A DNA stretch of 16,545 nt from CAYVTV01 sp964563105 (GTDB lineage Bacteria > Bacteroidota > Bacteroidia > Bacteroidales > GCA-2748055). The position numbers were made by a program, and so were the translations under genes. The notes under the pieces were generated by a model. It was not told where the DNA came from. It saw nothing but the letters and a program-made list of their open reading frames with translations, and did not search any database. Below, in pieces: positions 5,353-13,970 of the stretch. Every line of letters starts with the position of its first letter. Position 1 is the stretch's first letter. The stretch is from contig CAZLXM010000090.1 in NCBI GenBank assembly GCA_964563105.1, positions 1 through 16,545 of the forward strand, given 5' to 3'.

Positions 5353-7707
5353 CTACCTGAAATTTTCTTTCATCCAGCTAATTACATAGTCCTTCATATC
5401 CGGTGAAAAGCGATTATAATCTTCAGGGGCAAATAATTCCGGTTTATTTTTTTCCTTATATAAATCATATACTTTTTTAACCTCATTAATACACTGTTTT
5501 ATGTCTGTGAATGATGCATATTGATCCCATGTTGGGGCAACAATAAGTAAAGGCCGGGGGGCAATAGCAGCCAGGATTTCATGAAAATCGTAGGGAATCC
5601 GGGTTTCATGGTCGATAAAAAATCCCAGTTTTGGTATAAGCCCGTGAAGATGCGAATATTCATAGATCCCTTCGGCAGTTTTCCCCGATGTATTAAAACG
5701 CATGGGTGTAAAACCACATACTGATATCATCCCGGCTATGCGTTCATCCAGGGCTGCACTATATAAACCAACAGTAGCCCCAAGTGAATATCCGGCAGCA
5801 TAAATACGATTTGAATCAATAAAGTCTATATCTGATAAAGCATCTACCGTCCAGCGTACGTCTGCTACCATACGCCCCATTTTTGACCAGTTCGGAAAAC
5901 GATCATAAAATAAACGGGCTTCATCAAGTGCCCTGGTACCAAAACCAATCTGATCTGCTGCATAAACTGCATATCCCGCTTCCACAAATCTTGAAATAAT
6001 ATCGCCTGCTTTAGCCATACCCATACAATAACAGTATTCATGAAGCCAGATTACCACAGGAAGTTTATCTCCTGTGACTCTTCCCCTGTCATCGGCCGGA
6101 AAATATAACTTCCCAAAAAGCAGTGACCTGTTACCAATGCCCTGGCGTACCCTGGGAAGGCCAACCACAGCCTGAAGATAATCCGATTGAGATCCGGGGC
6201 CGACCGAAGGAGGCTCCTCTCCAAGTGCCCAGATAATTCGATTTCTGATATCATTTAGTTTTTCTTTCCAGACAGATGAAGATTTAATGGTTTTACCATT
6301 CAGGCCTGTTAAAATATCATTGATACCTTTTTCGGGATAAGTCATGGGATTGATATTTTCCTTACTGAGTCCCAGCCATTTGGAAAAACTGTAGTCGTAT
6401 ACCAGTTTGTTTTCCGGTTTTTGACCTCCTCTCCCGAAAATATAATCGAAGAAGTCAATATAGCGTTCAATATCTCTGTAGGAAGGTGAATGTAATCCAA
6501 AGCGCAGGTCAAGTGCTATTTTATCCCCAGCCCCCAGAAAATCATAAGCTTTTTTTGCGGAAAGATAAGCTTGTTCAATTCCCCATGGATTTCCGGCGGA
6601 TTCAGTAATTGCAGAAGTGATCATCAGCCCCCGTGGTGCAACAAGGGCCATCAGTGAATTCTGATCCACTGGCAGCTTACTTTCCATGCCTGTAAATAAA
6701 GCCAGCCGTTCATGCAGCCAGTGGGGGCGAACCCAGGTTAATAAAGACATTGTTTCATTTGCATATTTATCAGTAGTATAACGCGTGGGATCTTCCCCGC
6801 CGGTACCGCCACTGATTGGAACAACTGCTTTAATGCGCTCATCAAAGGCGGCAGCCCATAGTGCCATTTTTCCATTACGTGACAAGCCTGTTAGAGCGAT
6901 CTGTTCTTTTATAACAAATTCCAGAGTGTATAAATAATCTATAGCCCTGGAAGCTGCCCAGCCCCAGCGCATAAGAGCACTGAAATCATATTGGGGCCAC
7001 CAGATATCTTCATAAGCTTCGCTGTCATCGGGATATCCATATTTCGGATCTGTTGCAGTGAAACGACATCCAATATAACCACGGCGTACGGCAGCCTGAA
7101 CCCAACTATAATTGTCTTTTTTCCAGGGACAGATAAAGACCGGAAAAGGGCCGGTACCCGGAGGGACCAATAAGGTAACATGCAATTGTGCTTTGTACTC
7201 AGGCCCGAACTTTAATAATACATCCTGTTCTTTTAACTGTCCCGTCATTTTTTCTTCCAGAAGCTCAACTTTCAGATTACCCGGAGCAGGAGGTACAGTT
7301 CCGGTTATCCAGTGTTGCGCCTGTTCAGACATTTCTTTTCTTTTTAATTGCCATTGCTGAAAAGTTACAACAGGTATGTTTTTCCCTCCCTCATCAAGGA
7401 TCAGAGGATCAGGCAGGAAAGGAAGGGATGGCATTTGATCGAAATCGGGAGGAAGTTCCCCTGTTCGCTTTTGCCAGTCTCTCCATAGAAAATCCTGCGG
7501 GGAGATACGTGCCGGAGCCGTGCCGGGCAACTGATCCGATGCCGGTGTAGTCCTGTCCGGAGGAATGACTTTAAGGGCACGTTCAAGATATTCTTCAGGT
7601 GTTAGATCTTCCTGGGCAAATAATGAAAGGGGAAAAATAAAAAAGGCCAGAAAGAGGCTGGTTAGTTTAAATGCAGTAATTAGTTTCATTTTATTTAGTA
7701 TTATCAT
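5353..7707 (-). CDS. Secreted two-domain alpha/beta-hydrolase esterase
   Basis: A 784-residue exported protein with a signal peptide (hydrophobic to FPLSLFAQ, about residue 32). It contains two hydrolase folds. The first (about 150-425) has a nucleophile elbow TGLSRNGK with Ser276 and a later GLHSPSYRD with His406, the pattern of CE15 glucuronoyl esterases and relatives. The second (about 525-780) has LPVVIWLHEY (oxyanion region), AGYSLGA with Ser641 and PTWDQY with Asp728, as in acetyl-xylan esterase or dienelactone-hydrolase-like enzymes. Where a catalytic His is expected near the end the sequence reads EDYNRFSPD, so the second triad is uncertain. It probably removes ester groups from plant or algal polysaccharide. 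Met7 (7689) is an equally good start. Its GC is higher than that of the R-M region. Confidence 0.8.
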   Translation of the reverse strand: MIILNKMKLITAFKLTSLFLAFFIFPLSLFAQEDLTPEEYLERALKVIPPDRTTPASDQLPGTAPARISPQDFLWRDWQKRTGELPPDFDQMPSLPFLPDPLILDEGGKNIPVVTFQQWQLKRKEMSEQAQHWITGTVPPAPGNLKVELLEEKMTGQLKEQDVLLKFGPEYKAQLHVTLLVPPGTGPFPVFICPWKKDNYSWVQAAVRRGYIGCRFTATDPKYGYPDDSEAYEDIWWPQYDFSALMRWGWAASRAIDYLYTLEFVIKEQIALTGLSRNGKMALWAAAFDERIKAVVPISGGTGGEDPTRYTTDKYANETMSLLTWVRPHWLHERLALFTGMESKLPVDQNSLMALVAPRGLMITSAITESAGNPWGIEQAYLSAKKAYDFLGAGDKIALDLRFGLHSPSYRDIERYIDFFDYIFGRGGQKPENKLVYDYSFSKWLGLSKENINPMTYPEKGINDILTGLNGKTIKSSSVWKEKLNDIRNRIIWALGEEPPSVGPGSQSDYLQAVVGLPRVRQGIGNRSLLFGKLYFPADDRGRVTGDKLPVVIWLHEYCYCMGMAKAGDIISRFVEAGYAVYAADQIGFGTRALDEARLFYDRFPNWSKMGRMVADVRWTVDALSDIDFIDSNRIYAAGYSLGATVGLYSAALDERIAGMISVCGFTPMRFNTSGKTAEGIYEYSHLHGLIPKLGFFIDHETRIPYDFHEILAAIAPRPLLIVAPTWDQYASFTDIKQCINEVKKVYDLYKEKNKPELFAPEDYNRFSPDMKDYVISWMKENFR

Positions 7708-7904
7708 TCAGTTTAAATTTAGAAGAACTAAAGCTATAATAATTTTTTATAAACCGGAATAAATTATTTATACAATCTTATCTTGATCCGTATTTTTCAA
7801 TAAAGAATATTTTTTTTAATTAATACTTATAATAAAATAGTTTTAAGTTTAGATTAAAGAGAGGGCTCTGTAATAAGCAGATTATCAGTGTAATAAAAAA
7901 TAAT

Positions 7905-7915
7905 GGGGGGGGGGG
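7905..7915. repeat. Homopolymer tract of 11 G
   Basis: Eleven consecutive G in very AT-rich DNA, 79 bp upstream of the likely start of the following lipoprotein gene. A TATTTTTA sequence near 7943-7950, one base off the -7 consensus, would place the tract near or just upstream of the -33 region. Such tracts slip in replication and can switch or tune expression. Confidence 0.8.
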
Positions 7916-7994
7916 AAATTAGGTTATTAGAAAACAAAAGAATATTTTTATGCAAAATTTAACAGTGAAAAATCTAATTATTAGAGTTAAAAAA

Positions 7995-8672
7995 ATGAAG
8001 CTTAATAAAATTATTCTGATCAGTGCCTGTATTTTTCTATCAGCCTGTGCAACACCTAAAATGTTAACTTCAGATATTAAATCTGAAGAAATTACAGATC
8101 TTAAATTGTTAGAGCCTTATTCCTACATTTCTATGATTAAAAAAGGAAATAAGGGGGAAATAGATGACAGTGTATCAAATATATCAAAGAATTTAAATAT
8201 CAATATTTTAAAGAACTTTGACAGCCGGCTTCCAATCACCGGAGAAATTGTCCTTGCAGATACTGAAATTAATAAAACACTTGAAAAAGAATTTGAATAT
8301 TTAGTATTAACAGCCGATAGAAGTAAAAATCTTAATGATCTGAAGATCACTCCGACGCTTGATCAAATATTGGAGGAAAATAATACAAGATTTGGTTTGA
8401 TAATTATCAATACAGGTTTTACCAGAGAGAAAGGCAATTATGGGAAAGAGATAGCGAAAGGTGTTGCTGTGGGACTATTAACTTTAGGTGCTTATCAGCA
8501 AACCCCTATAAAGGCTCATTCTACCATATATGCGATGATTGTTGATTCAAAAGAAGATAATATTGCATTTTTCAGAAAATCAACAAAACAAAATGTTGAG
8601 CCTCTTGAACAATCAGTTTTGACAGATCAGTATAAAGATATTTTTAAAGGTTACTTTCTTCCCGCAAAATAA
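7995..8672 (+). CDS. Lipoprotein of unknown function
   Basis: A 225-residue protein starting MKLNKIILISACIFLSAC; the lipobox LSAC places the acylated cysteine at residue 18. The frame is open from 7950, which would add 15 residues, but Met at 7995 gives a standard lipoprotein signal, so that start is preferred. The mature part is mixed alpha/beta and lysine-rich. A short glycine-rich stretch, EIAKGVAVGLLTLGAY, may be a membrane-associated or packed helix. No enzyme motif or known family is recognised. It is the only plus-strand gene in this stretch, separated from both neighbours, and has an 11-G tract upstream that may vary its expression. Probably located on the inner face of the outer membrane or in the periplasm. 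Confidence 0.75.
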   Translation: MKLNKIILISACIFLSACATPKMLTSDIKSEEITDLKLLEPYSYISMIKKGNKGEIDDSVSNISKNLNINILKNFDSRLPITGEIVLADTEINKTLEKEFEYLVLTADRSKNLNDLKITPTLDQILEENNTRFGLIIINTGFTREKGNYGKEIAKGVAVGLLTLGAYQQTPIKAHSTIYAMIVDSKEDNIAFFRKSTKQNVEPLEQSVLTDQYKDIFKGYFLPAK

Positions 8673-8816
8673 TCGGAGGCAATATCTTTATTCACTTGAT
8701 ACTGAACTTGCCCCTGGCTTTTAATATTAGTAGGGTCAGATCAATTTTTTGTTTTGATTCAAATTGTAAATAATCCAAACAAAGGAAAAGAAGTAAAAAT
8801 CATTCCATGGTCAATG

Positions 8817-10301
8817 CTAATCACGTAATGGTTCGTCACTGTTTGCCATTCTTACAAGCGCTGTAAATAGCAGTTTACACATATCTTCTATTATCTCCGG
8901 TTTAATAATATCCAGGTTATCAAGTGGTATGTGATAGTAATTAACTGACCCGTATGTGGAGAAGCTAAGAGATGGTACCCCTGCTGTCAAAAATCTTGCA
9001 GCATCAAGTCGTGGCCGGCCAAGATTAGAGAAATAAGAGGTTGACAAAGGCCTGTGAATATACTTTTTGTTTGCTTCTTCAAAAAATGACCAAAGTATCG
9101 GATAATTAACACCTGCAACTGCTCTTATCGAGTTTCCGATACCAACACAATCCATATTTATCAGAACACTTTTATCAAGTGGCCTGACCGGTCGCTGCAG
9201 ATAATTATATGATCCCATTACTGCCTGTTCTTCAGAGCCAAAAGCAATGAACATAACAGTTCTTTTCAAAGGTATCTTATTTTCTGCAAGAGCCCTGGCT
9301 ACTCCCGTCATTACTGCTACTCCTGAAGCATTGTCATTTGCGCCCGGGATCATCTCATATAACATCCCCAGATGATCAAGATGTGCAGCTATTATTATTG
9401 TTTCCTGCTTAAGTACAGGATCATTTCCTTCCAGGATCCCGATAATATTATTTCCCGTTCCATCCGGAAAATGTTGAGTACTCATTTTAACAGTAACTAC
9501 TTTTTTAGTATTGAATGAGCCAGGTTTTAAACTGGAAATGATCTGTTTCAAATGCTCCCCGTGATTATATCCTGTACCTGCAAATATGTCATTTACAACA
9601 GAATCTCCTATATAAACATAAACAAAGTTTTCATAATAATCATTATTTGGATTTCCAATGGGCCCAAAGTTATAGATCATTCCAATTGCTCCATGATTAA
9701 CGGCATTAGCCAGCTTATGCTGATGAAATGAATATTTATACCATGGAGTGAATTTTTCCGCTCCTTCATTGGGGTTGACAGGTGCTTCAGGCTCAATTAA
9801 TACAATTTTGCCTTTTACATCTATTCCTTTGTAATCGTCATAATTAAGCTCAGGGGCTGTAATTCCAAATCCGGCATATACAACTTCTCCTTTTATTTCA
9901 CCATTTCCGGAGGTTGAGCCGGGCATATACTCAGAAACATATTTATAATGCTTTAATATTTCAGCATCTTTTGATACCGGTATATGTAGTGTTAATCCAC
10001 AATCAGGATAAACAAGTGTATAAGGGACCTTAAACCATTGAAACCAGCCACCGTTATCACCTGCCGGGATCAGTCCCATATTATCAAATTCACCTGCCAG
10101 CCAATTAGAACACTCCTGATACTCATTCGTACCCGTAAGTCTTCCTTTATATTTTTCATCACATTGAATTTTTACATAATCCAGTAAATCATGGCTTGAA
10201 ATTGTGTGCATCGCTTTTAGAAGTGTCTCTTCAGTAATATCCTGGGATTTCGATGGGATTGATAAAAGAATAAAAACAATGAGGATGAGAAACTTTTTCA
10301 T
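8817..10301 (-). CDS. Secreted M28-family metallopeptidase with PA-like insert
   Basis: A 494-residue zinc aminopeptidase or carboxypeptidase-like enzyme with an N-terminal signal peptide (MKKFLILIVFILLSIPSKSQ). The co-catalytic zinc set of family M28 is complete: H307 and D309 (AAHLDHLG), D323 (ANDNASG), the E357-E358 pair (FGSEEQ), D384 (INMDCVG) and H457 (NYYHIPLDN). Residues about 130-260 form a protease-associated-like insert (GEVVYAGFGI, KGKIVLIEPEAP, GAIGMIYN), common in this family and thought to affect substrate access. It probably trims peptides in the periplasm or outside the cell. It is transcribed alone or with the GH123-like gene upstream, 174 bp away. Confidence 0.92.
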   Translation of the reverse strand: MKKFLILIVFILLSIPSKSQDITEETLLKAMHTISSHDLLDYVKIQCDEKYKGRLTGTNEYQECSNWLAGEFDNMGLIPAGDNGGWFQWFKVPYTLVYPDCGLTLHIPVSKDAEILKHYKYVSEYMPGSTSGNGEIKGEVVYAGFGITAPELNYDDYKGIDVKGKIVLIEPEAPVNPNEGAEKFTPWYKYSFHQHKLANAVNHGAIGMIYNFGPIGNPNNDYYENFVYVYIGDSVVNDIFAGTGYNHGEHLKQIISSLKPGSFNTKKVVTVKMSTQHFPDGTGNNIIGILEGNDPVLKQETIIIAAHLDHLGMLYEMIPGANDNASGVAVMTGVARALAENKIPLKRTVMFIAFGSEEQAVMGSYNYLQRPVRPLDKSVLINMDCVGIGNSIRAVAGVNYPILWSFFEEANKKYIHRPLSTSYFSNLGRPRLDAARFLTAGVPSLSFSTYGSVNYYHIPLDNLDIIKPEIIEDMCKLLFTALVRMANSDEPLRD

Positions 10302-10458
10302 ATCTTCAATTTTTAAAGCAAGGGGAAAAACCTGACAATAAATATAATAAAACTATCAAGGCAGACAGGAATAAAAATAATTATTTAATTCATAGAAACT
10401 TATGCTGAAATATTGATATTACTTAACCGGATAATATTTCAACACTTAAATATTTTAA

Positions 10459-10477
10459 AAATGATATTTTATCATTT
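10459..10477 (-). terminator. Weak AT-rich hairpin at the end of the GH123-like gene
   Basis: A perfect 8-bp stem AAATGATA/TATCATTT with a 3-base loop overlaps the stop codon and is followed on the minus strand by TTTAAAATATTT. The stem is nearly all A/T, so termination efficiency is doubtful. Confidence 0.35.
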
Positions 10478-12470
10478 ATTCTATGATCCTGAATTGTCTG
10501 ACAATTTCTTTTGATCCTTTGGAGTTGCTTGCATTCACCCTTATTACATTTCTTCGTGTAGTTAAGACAAAAGTCTTCAAAAATAAACCTTCCGGGCTCA
10601 CCGGGACTTCCTCCCGGTTAATTACTACTTTAGTGTCAGGTTCAACCCATCCACACACTCCTACAACAGTTGAGCCTGAAATTGCTGTATGCTCAATAGG
10701 ATTTGTTTCTACATATATCAGAGGCGATTTGTCGAAATCTAATAACTCATTAATAACCTGTAATTTTGCTTTATAGAGTACCTCAGGATCAGTAGTATAT
10801 TCTTCAAATCCCTGAAGAGCCTGGTTTATAATCCCTTTGCTTATTTGCCGGGGATTTATCCAGTTAAACCTTGATCCCAGGGAATCTTTAAGGGCAGCAA
10901 TTCTTTTTTCCAACATTAGAAAATACTCGTATTCCTGAATTCCATTACGCATCTGTTCCCATCTAAGTGAATTCAGAACACCATCCCTGATGGGATAAAC
11001 GTTCCAGCCATCTCCCAGATGTTCATCAACTTCATTATATGGATCATCTGTCCATGAATTCCACCCCCATTTTAAATATCCCGTAGCATCATATTTGTAA
11101 TTAAACCAGTGTAGTAATCTGCTATGGATCAGGGGCAGATCAATAGTTTTATTGAGCACGCGGTTATGATCCCATATCCCGACAGTATAGATCCATATTT
11201 CAGTACCCTTTGCATGTGCTTTTTTCCATTCATCATACCAGGTAATAAAATGTCCCATGAGCGGGACTGCTACTTCAATCTCATCTGTAATCAAGTATGT
11301 TTCAATGGCATCCATTCTTTTCAGATCAGGGGCAAGATTTTTTATATAAGCTGACATTTCCATCCAGGGAATAGCATTATGATGGGAAGGCTCATCCATA
11401 ATATGAAAATATGTCTTATCCAGCCATCCTTTTTTGCGGAGATGACTTTCAAATGCAGGTAGTAATTGTGGAATAACTTCTTCTCCGGATAGGGTTATCA
11501 GGTTTCCTGAAGCTAAATCTTTAATATTGTTAAAATGGCCCAATGAGAGACTGGTTGTATGCCATCTTTCTTCACCCCTGTCAATTAAAAAACCTGTTTC
11601 AAGGTAATTCATTTTCCCGGTGTTCCAAAAAACTTCTGCAATCTGATCAAAACGGGTAAAATCAAACAAGAGTTTATTGTCATTGGATTTTTGGATTTCA
11701 ATAATTCCTTTCATTGAAATACGAAAAATATTTTGCCTGTGCTCAACCATATTATCTGCATATTTTTTAAGCATTGAAAACCAGGCATCTGAATATTGTT
11801 CGGTTATTCCATGAAATTTTCTGAAATTGTCGGTATCATGCCACTGTGTAACTTTTAAATTTCTTTCAGAAGTTAATGTTAAAGGATAGATAGTAATCTT
11901 TACGGGAATTGATTGTTTTTCCTGAGAAGTTAACAGGGAAATATTTCCCGTATATAATCCCTCAGGGGCATTTTCCGGAATGGAAATAGTCAGCCAGACA
12001 GATTTATATTCATTTTTGGACAGGTTTATCTGTCTGTCAGCCATGAGATAATCGGGAAATCTTGCGGGAGCCTTTCTTTCAATAACATATGAGGCCTGAG
12101 ATGGTGCATTTGAAGGAATTAGTACACTTCCGACAAAATTCCATGAAACATTTTTTGAAGGTATAATATAACCTGTGGATACATTTTTGATCTCACTCAA
12201 TTCAGCAGTAATATTAGTGAGATCTTTTTTTGAAGTAAATGCGCATTGTCCTGACAGAACCTCTCCCCGGATCCCGAATAATTTTATTGTATCGGATCCC
12301 GGAGCTAACTTAAACCCATCTTCATAAACACGTACAAGATCATTTACTGCAATAAGTTTTAGAGTTTGTGCAAAAATTAAATAATGATTAAGAAGAATAA
12401 AAAAAGTTGAAAAGAGAATAATTCTTAAGAATTTAAATAGATACCCTGAAAACTGTCTGTTTTTGTTCAT
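10476..12470 (-). CDS. GH123/DUF4091-like glycoside hydrolase with Ig-like C-terminus
   Basis: A 664-residue exported protein (hydrophobic segment about 13-35 ending IFAQ). Residues about 65-200 form a beta-sandwich (SYVIERKAP, SVWLTISIPENAPEGLYTGNI), followed by a TIM-barrel-like catalytic region (about 205-570). The barrel carries the GH123 signature YFHIMDEPS, with the adjacent acids D359-E360 expected to support substrate-assisted hydrolysis of N-acetyl-hexosaminides, and conserved aromatic segments (GHFITWYDEW; WGWNSW). GH123 members known from the literature are N-acetyl-beta-galactosaminidases. Residues about 585-664 look like an extra Ig-like domain of the glucodextranase-B/Big type (GSTVVGVCGWVEPDTKVVIN), which may bind carbohydrate. 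It likely acts on amino-sugar glycans; the exact substrate is inferred. Confidence 0.85.
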   Translation of the reverse strand: MNKNRQFSGYLFKFLRIILFSTFFILLNHYLIFAQTLKLIAVNDLVRVYEDGFKLAPGSDTIKLFGIRGEVLSGQCAFTSKKDLTNITAELSEIKNVSTGYIIPSKNVSWNFVGSVLIPSNAPSQASYVIERKAPARFPDYLMADRQINLSKNEYKSVWLTISIPENAPEGLYTGNISLLTSQEKQSIPVKITIYPLTLTSERNLKVTQWHDTDNFRKFHGITEQYSDAWFSMLKKYADNMVEHRQNIFRISMKGIIEIQKSNDNKLLFDFTRFDQIAEVFWNTGKMNYLETGFLIDRGEERWHTTSLSLGHFNNIKDLASGNLITLSGEEVIPQLLPAFESHLRKKGWLDKTYFHIMDEPSHHNAIPWMEMSAYIKNLAPDLKRMDAIETYLITDEIEVAVPLMGHFITWYDEWKKAHAKGTEIWIYTVGIWDHNRVLNKTIDLPLIHSRLLHWFNYKYDATGYLKWGWNSWTDDPYNEVDEHLGDGWNVYPIRDGVLNSLRWEQMRNGIQEYEYFLMLEKRIAALKDSLGSRFNWINPRQISKGIINQALQGFEEYTTDPEVLYKAKLQVINELLDFDKSPLIYVETNPIEHTAISGSTVVGVCGWVEPDTKVVINREEVPVSPEGLFLKTFVLTTRRNVIRVNASNSKGSKEIVRQFRIIE

Positions 12471-12485
12471 GTTTTTAAAATATTA

Positions 12486-12548
12486 AATTTAGTCCGCTAC
12501 GAAAAGCGACATATTTGCAAAAATTTCGTATTAGAAGCGGACTAAATT
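12486..12548 (-). terminator. Strong two-stage hairpin between OMP gene and GH123-like gene
   Basis: A perfect 13-bp inverted repeat, AATTTAGTCCGCT (12486-12498) and AGCGGACTAAATT (12536-12548), encloses a second one, ACGAAA (12499-12504) and TTTCGT (12524-12529), leaving a 6-base bulge on one side. On the minus strand it lies just past the outer-membrane-protein stop and is followed by TTTAATATTTT, so it can terminate the M48-OmpA-OMP transcript. It is also only 15 bp upstream of the GH123-like start codon and could instead or additionally act as an operator or leader structure for that gene. Confidence 0.6.
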
Positions 12549-12556
12549 AATAAATT

Positions 12557-13219
12557 TTAAAAACGATAACCCAGGGAAAGACCGAAGCCGGTATTTTTTA
12601 CTGATGATTTATCTCCTGTGATCCTGTTATCTTCAGGGTTGATCTTAATCATTCCTAATTGTGTGTTTATTTGCAGGAATAATCCAAGAGCAGTTTCATA
12701 ACCAGCATAAATATTTCCACCTGCATCAAGAGCTTTTAAATACATGTTCATAATAGGGTCCCCTGACTCGATCTTATTTTTAAATTTTATGTCTAAATCA
12801 TTGTCGCCTATTTTCACTTTGCCTTTAAGTGCATATCCCAAATAGGGGCCGAAGCCAAGAAGAAACTTGCCATTTCCAAGTTGCGCACGGTATAATATAT
12901 TTAGTGGCAGTTCCACATAAGAAATATCATAAATTACTTTATTTGCCTGTTCAGTATTTTTCGTCCCTTTTTTTGAAAATAATACACCAGGTTCAAAATA
13001 AATATCCGGTGCTATCGAAAAAATCGCATTGATTCCGGCATGAAATCCTGGTGTAAGAGAGTTTTTAAGATCATCACCCGCAAAATTTTTCCCCGTCAGG
13101 TTCTGGAGGTTTAATCCTCCCTGTATTCCAAATTGTGGTTTTGAGCTGCTATGTGATAATACAAATGATGCAGAAAATAAAAAAAATGCTATGCTTAAAA
13201 ATATTGATTTTGTTTTCAT
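12557..13219 (-). CDS. Outer-membrane beta-barrel (porin-family) protein
   Basis: A 220-residue protein with a signal peptide (about 1-22, ...SASFVLS). The mature part is built of alternating amphipathic beta-strands (QFGIQGGLNLQNL, IYFEPGVLFSKKG, DISYVELPLNILYRA, GKFLLGFGPYLGYALKG, GFGLSLGYRF) and ends in a C-terminal phenylalanine, the usual signal for BAM-dependent insertion. This is the pattern of the PorT-like outer membrane beta-barrel family of Bacteroidota, probably 8 strands. Nineteen bp separate it from the OmpA-like gene, so they are likely co-transcribed. The precise role (structural, receptor or transport) is unknown. Confidence 0.88.
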   Translation of the reverse strand: MKTKSIFLSIAFFLFSASFVLSHSSSKPQFGIQGGLNLQNLTGKNFAGDDLKNSLTPGFHAGINAIFSIAPDIYFEPGVLFSKKGTKNTEQANKVIYDISYVELPLNILYRAQLGNGKFLLGFGPYLGYALKGKVKIGDNDLDIKFKNKIESGDPIMNMYLKALDAGGNIYAGYETALGLFLQINTQLGMIKINPEDNRITGDKSSVKNTGFGLSLGYRF

Positions 13220-13238
13220 GATTACACAAGTTTAAAAA

Positions 13239-13910
13239 TTAATTATTTACTTCACTTTTTGATTCCTCAATCATTTTTTCGTTTGCGGTAATAAGGAATT
13301 CCACACGACGGTTCTGTGCCTGTCCTTCTTTGGTTGCATTATCATATTTAGGTAATGTCATTCCAAATCCAATTGTTTTCAGTCGATCTTTTTTAATTTC
13401 CTTGTTTTCGAGGTATTTTGAAACTGAATTAGCCCTACGTTCAGACAGGCCCTGATTATAAGCTTCTGATCCTGTATTATCGGTATGGCCCTGGATTTCA
13501 ATATTTGTATCGGGATATTCATTCAGAATAACAACTAGTTTATCCAGATTAGATTTTGCTTCATTTGATAATACAGAACTATCGAACCCGAATAATATAT
13601 TATTACTGAATTCCACAACGATTCCTTCTCCAACTCTTTCAACTTTTGCATCGGGAATCGATTTTTCAATTTCTTCTGCCTGCTTATCCATTTTATGTCC
13701 GATTACAGCACCTGTAGCTCCGCCAACTGTGGCCCCGACAATGGTCCCCAATGCGGGATTCCCTGCTGCTTCCCCAATAATAGCACCCATGGCAGCTCCT
13801 GCTGCAGTTCCAATTATTGCACCTTTCTGAGTCCTGTTCATTGATGAACAGCCCGAGAAAAACATTATTACTGCCAGAAAGAAAATTAGATTTCTGTTTT
13901 TTAGTGTCAT
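13239..13910 (-). CDS. OmpA-family lipoprotein with glycine-zipper domain
   Basis: A 223-residue lipoprotein; the lipobox FSGC puts the acylated cysteine at 21. Residues about 28-72 are a glycine zipper (KGAIIGTAAGAAMGAIIG, then GATVGGATGAVIG), a packing helix found in envelope lipoproteins. Residues about 97-208 are an OmpA C-terminal domain with FDSSVLSNEAK, GHTDNTG and NQGLSERRANSV; D144 and R159 are the residues that in this family bind diaminopimelate of peptidoglycan. The protein should tether the outer membrane to the cell wall. It resembles E. coli YiaD in layout. It lies between the M48 protease gene (60 bp upstream) and the beta-barrel gene, consistent with an envelope-maintenance operon. 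Confidence 0.93.
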   Translation of the reverse strand: MTLKNRNLIFFLAVIMFFSGCSSMNRTQKGAIIGTAAGAAMGAIIGEAAGNPALGTIVGATVGGATGAVIGHKMDKQAEEIEKSIPDAKVERVGEGIVVEFSNNILFGFDSSVLSNEAKSNLDKLVVILNEYPDTNIEIQGHTDNTGSEAYNQGLSERRANSVSKYLENKEIKKDRLKTIGFGMTLPKYDNATKEGQAQNRRVEFLITANEKMIEESKSEVNN

Positions 13911-13970
13911 GATTTTTAAGTTTGATTAATAATTATATGTTACTATTTATTTTCTGCTGTTTATTTATTT

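Noticed and set aside
6939..7586. Several overlapping frames inside the esterase gene on both strands
   Set aside because: The long frame has coherent domains and motifs throughout; the others are shadows arising from its higher GC.
8673..8816. Terminator after the plus-strand lipoprotein (ATCAA/TTGAT near 8738-8760)
   Set aside because: The 5-bp A/T stem with a 9-base loop is too weak to separate from chance in this AT-rich DNA.
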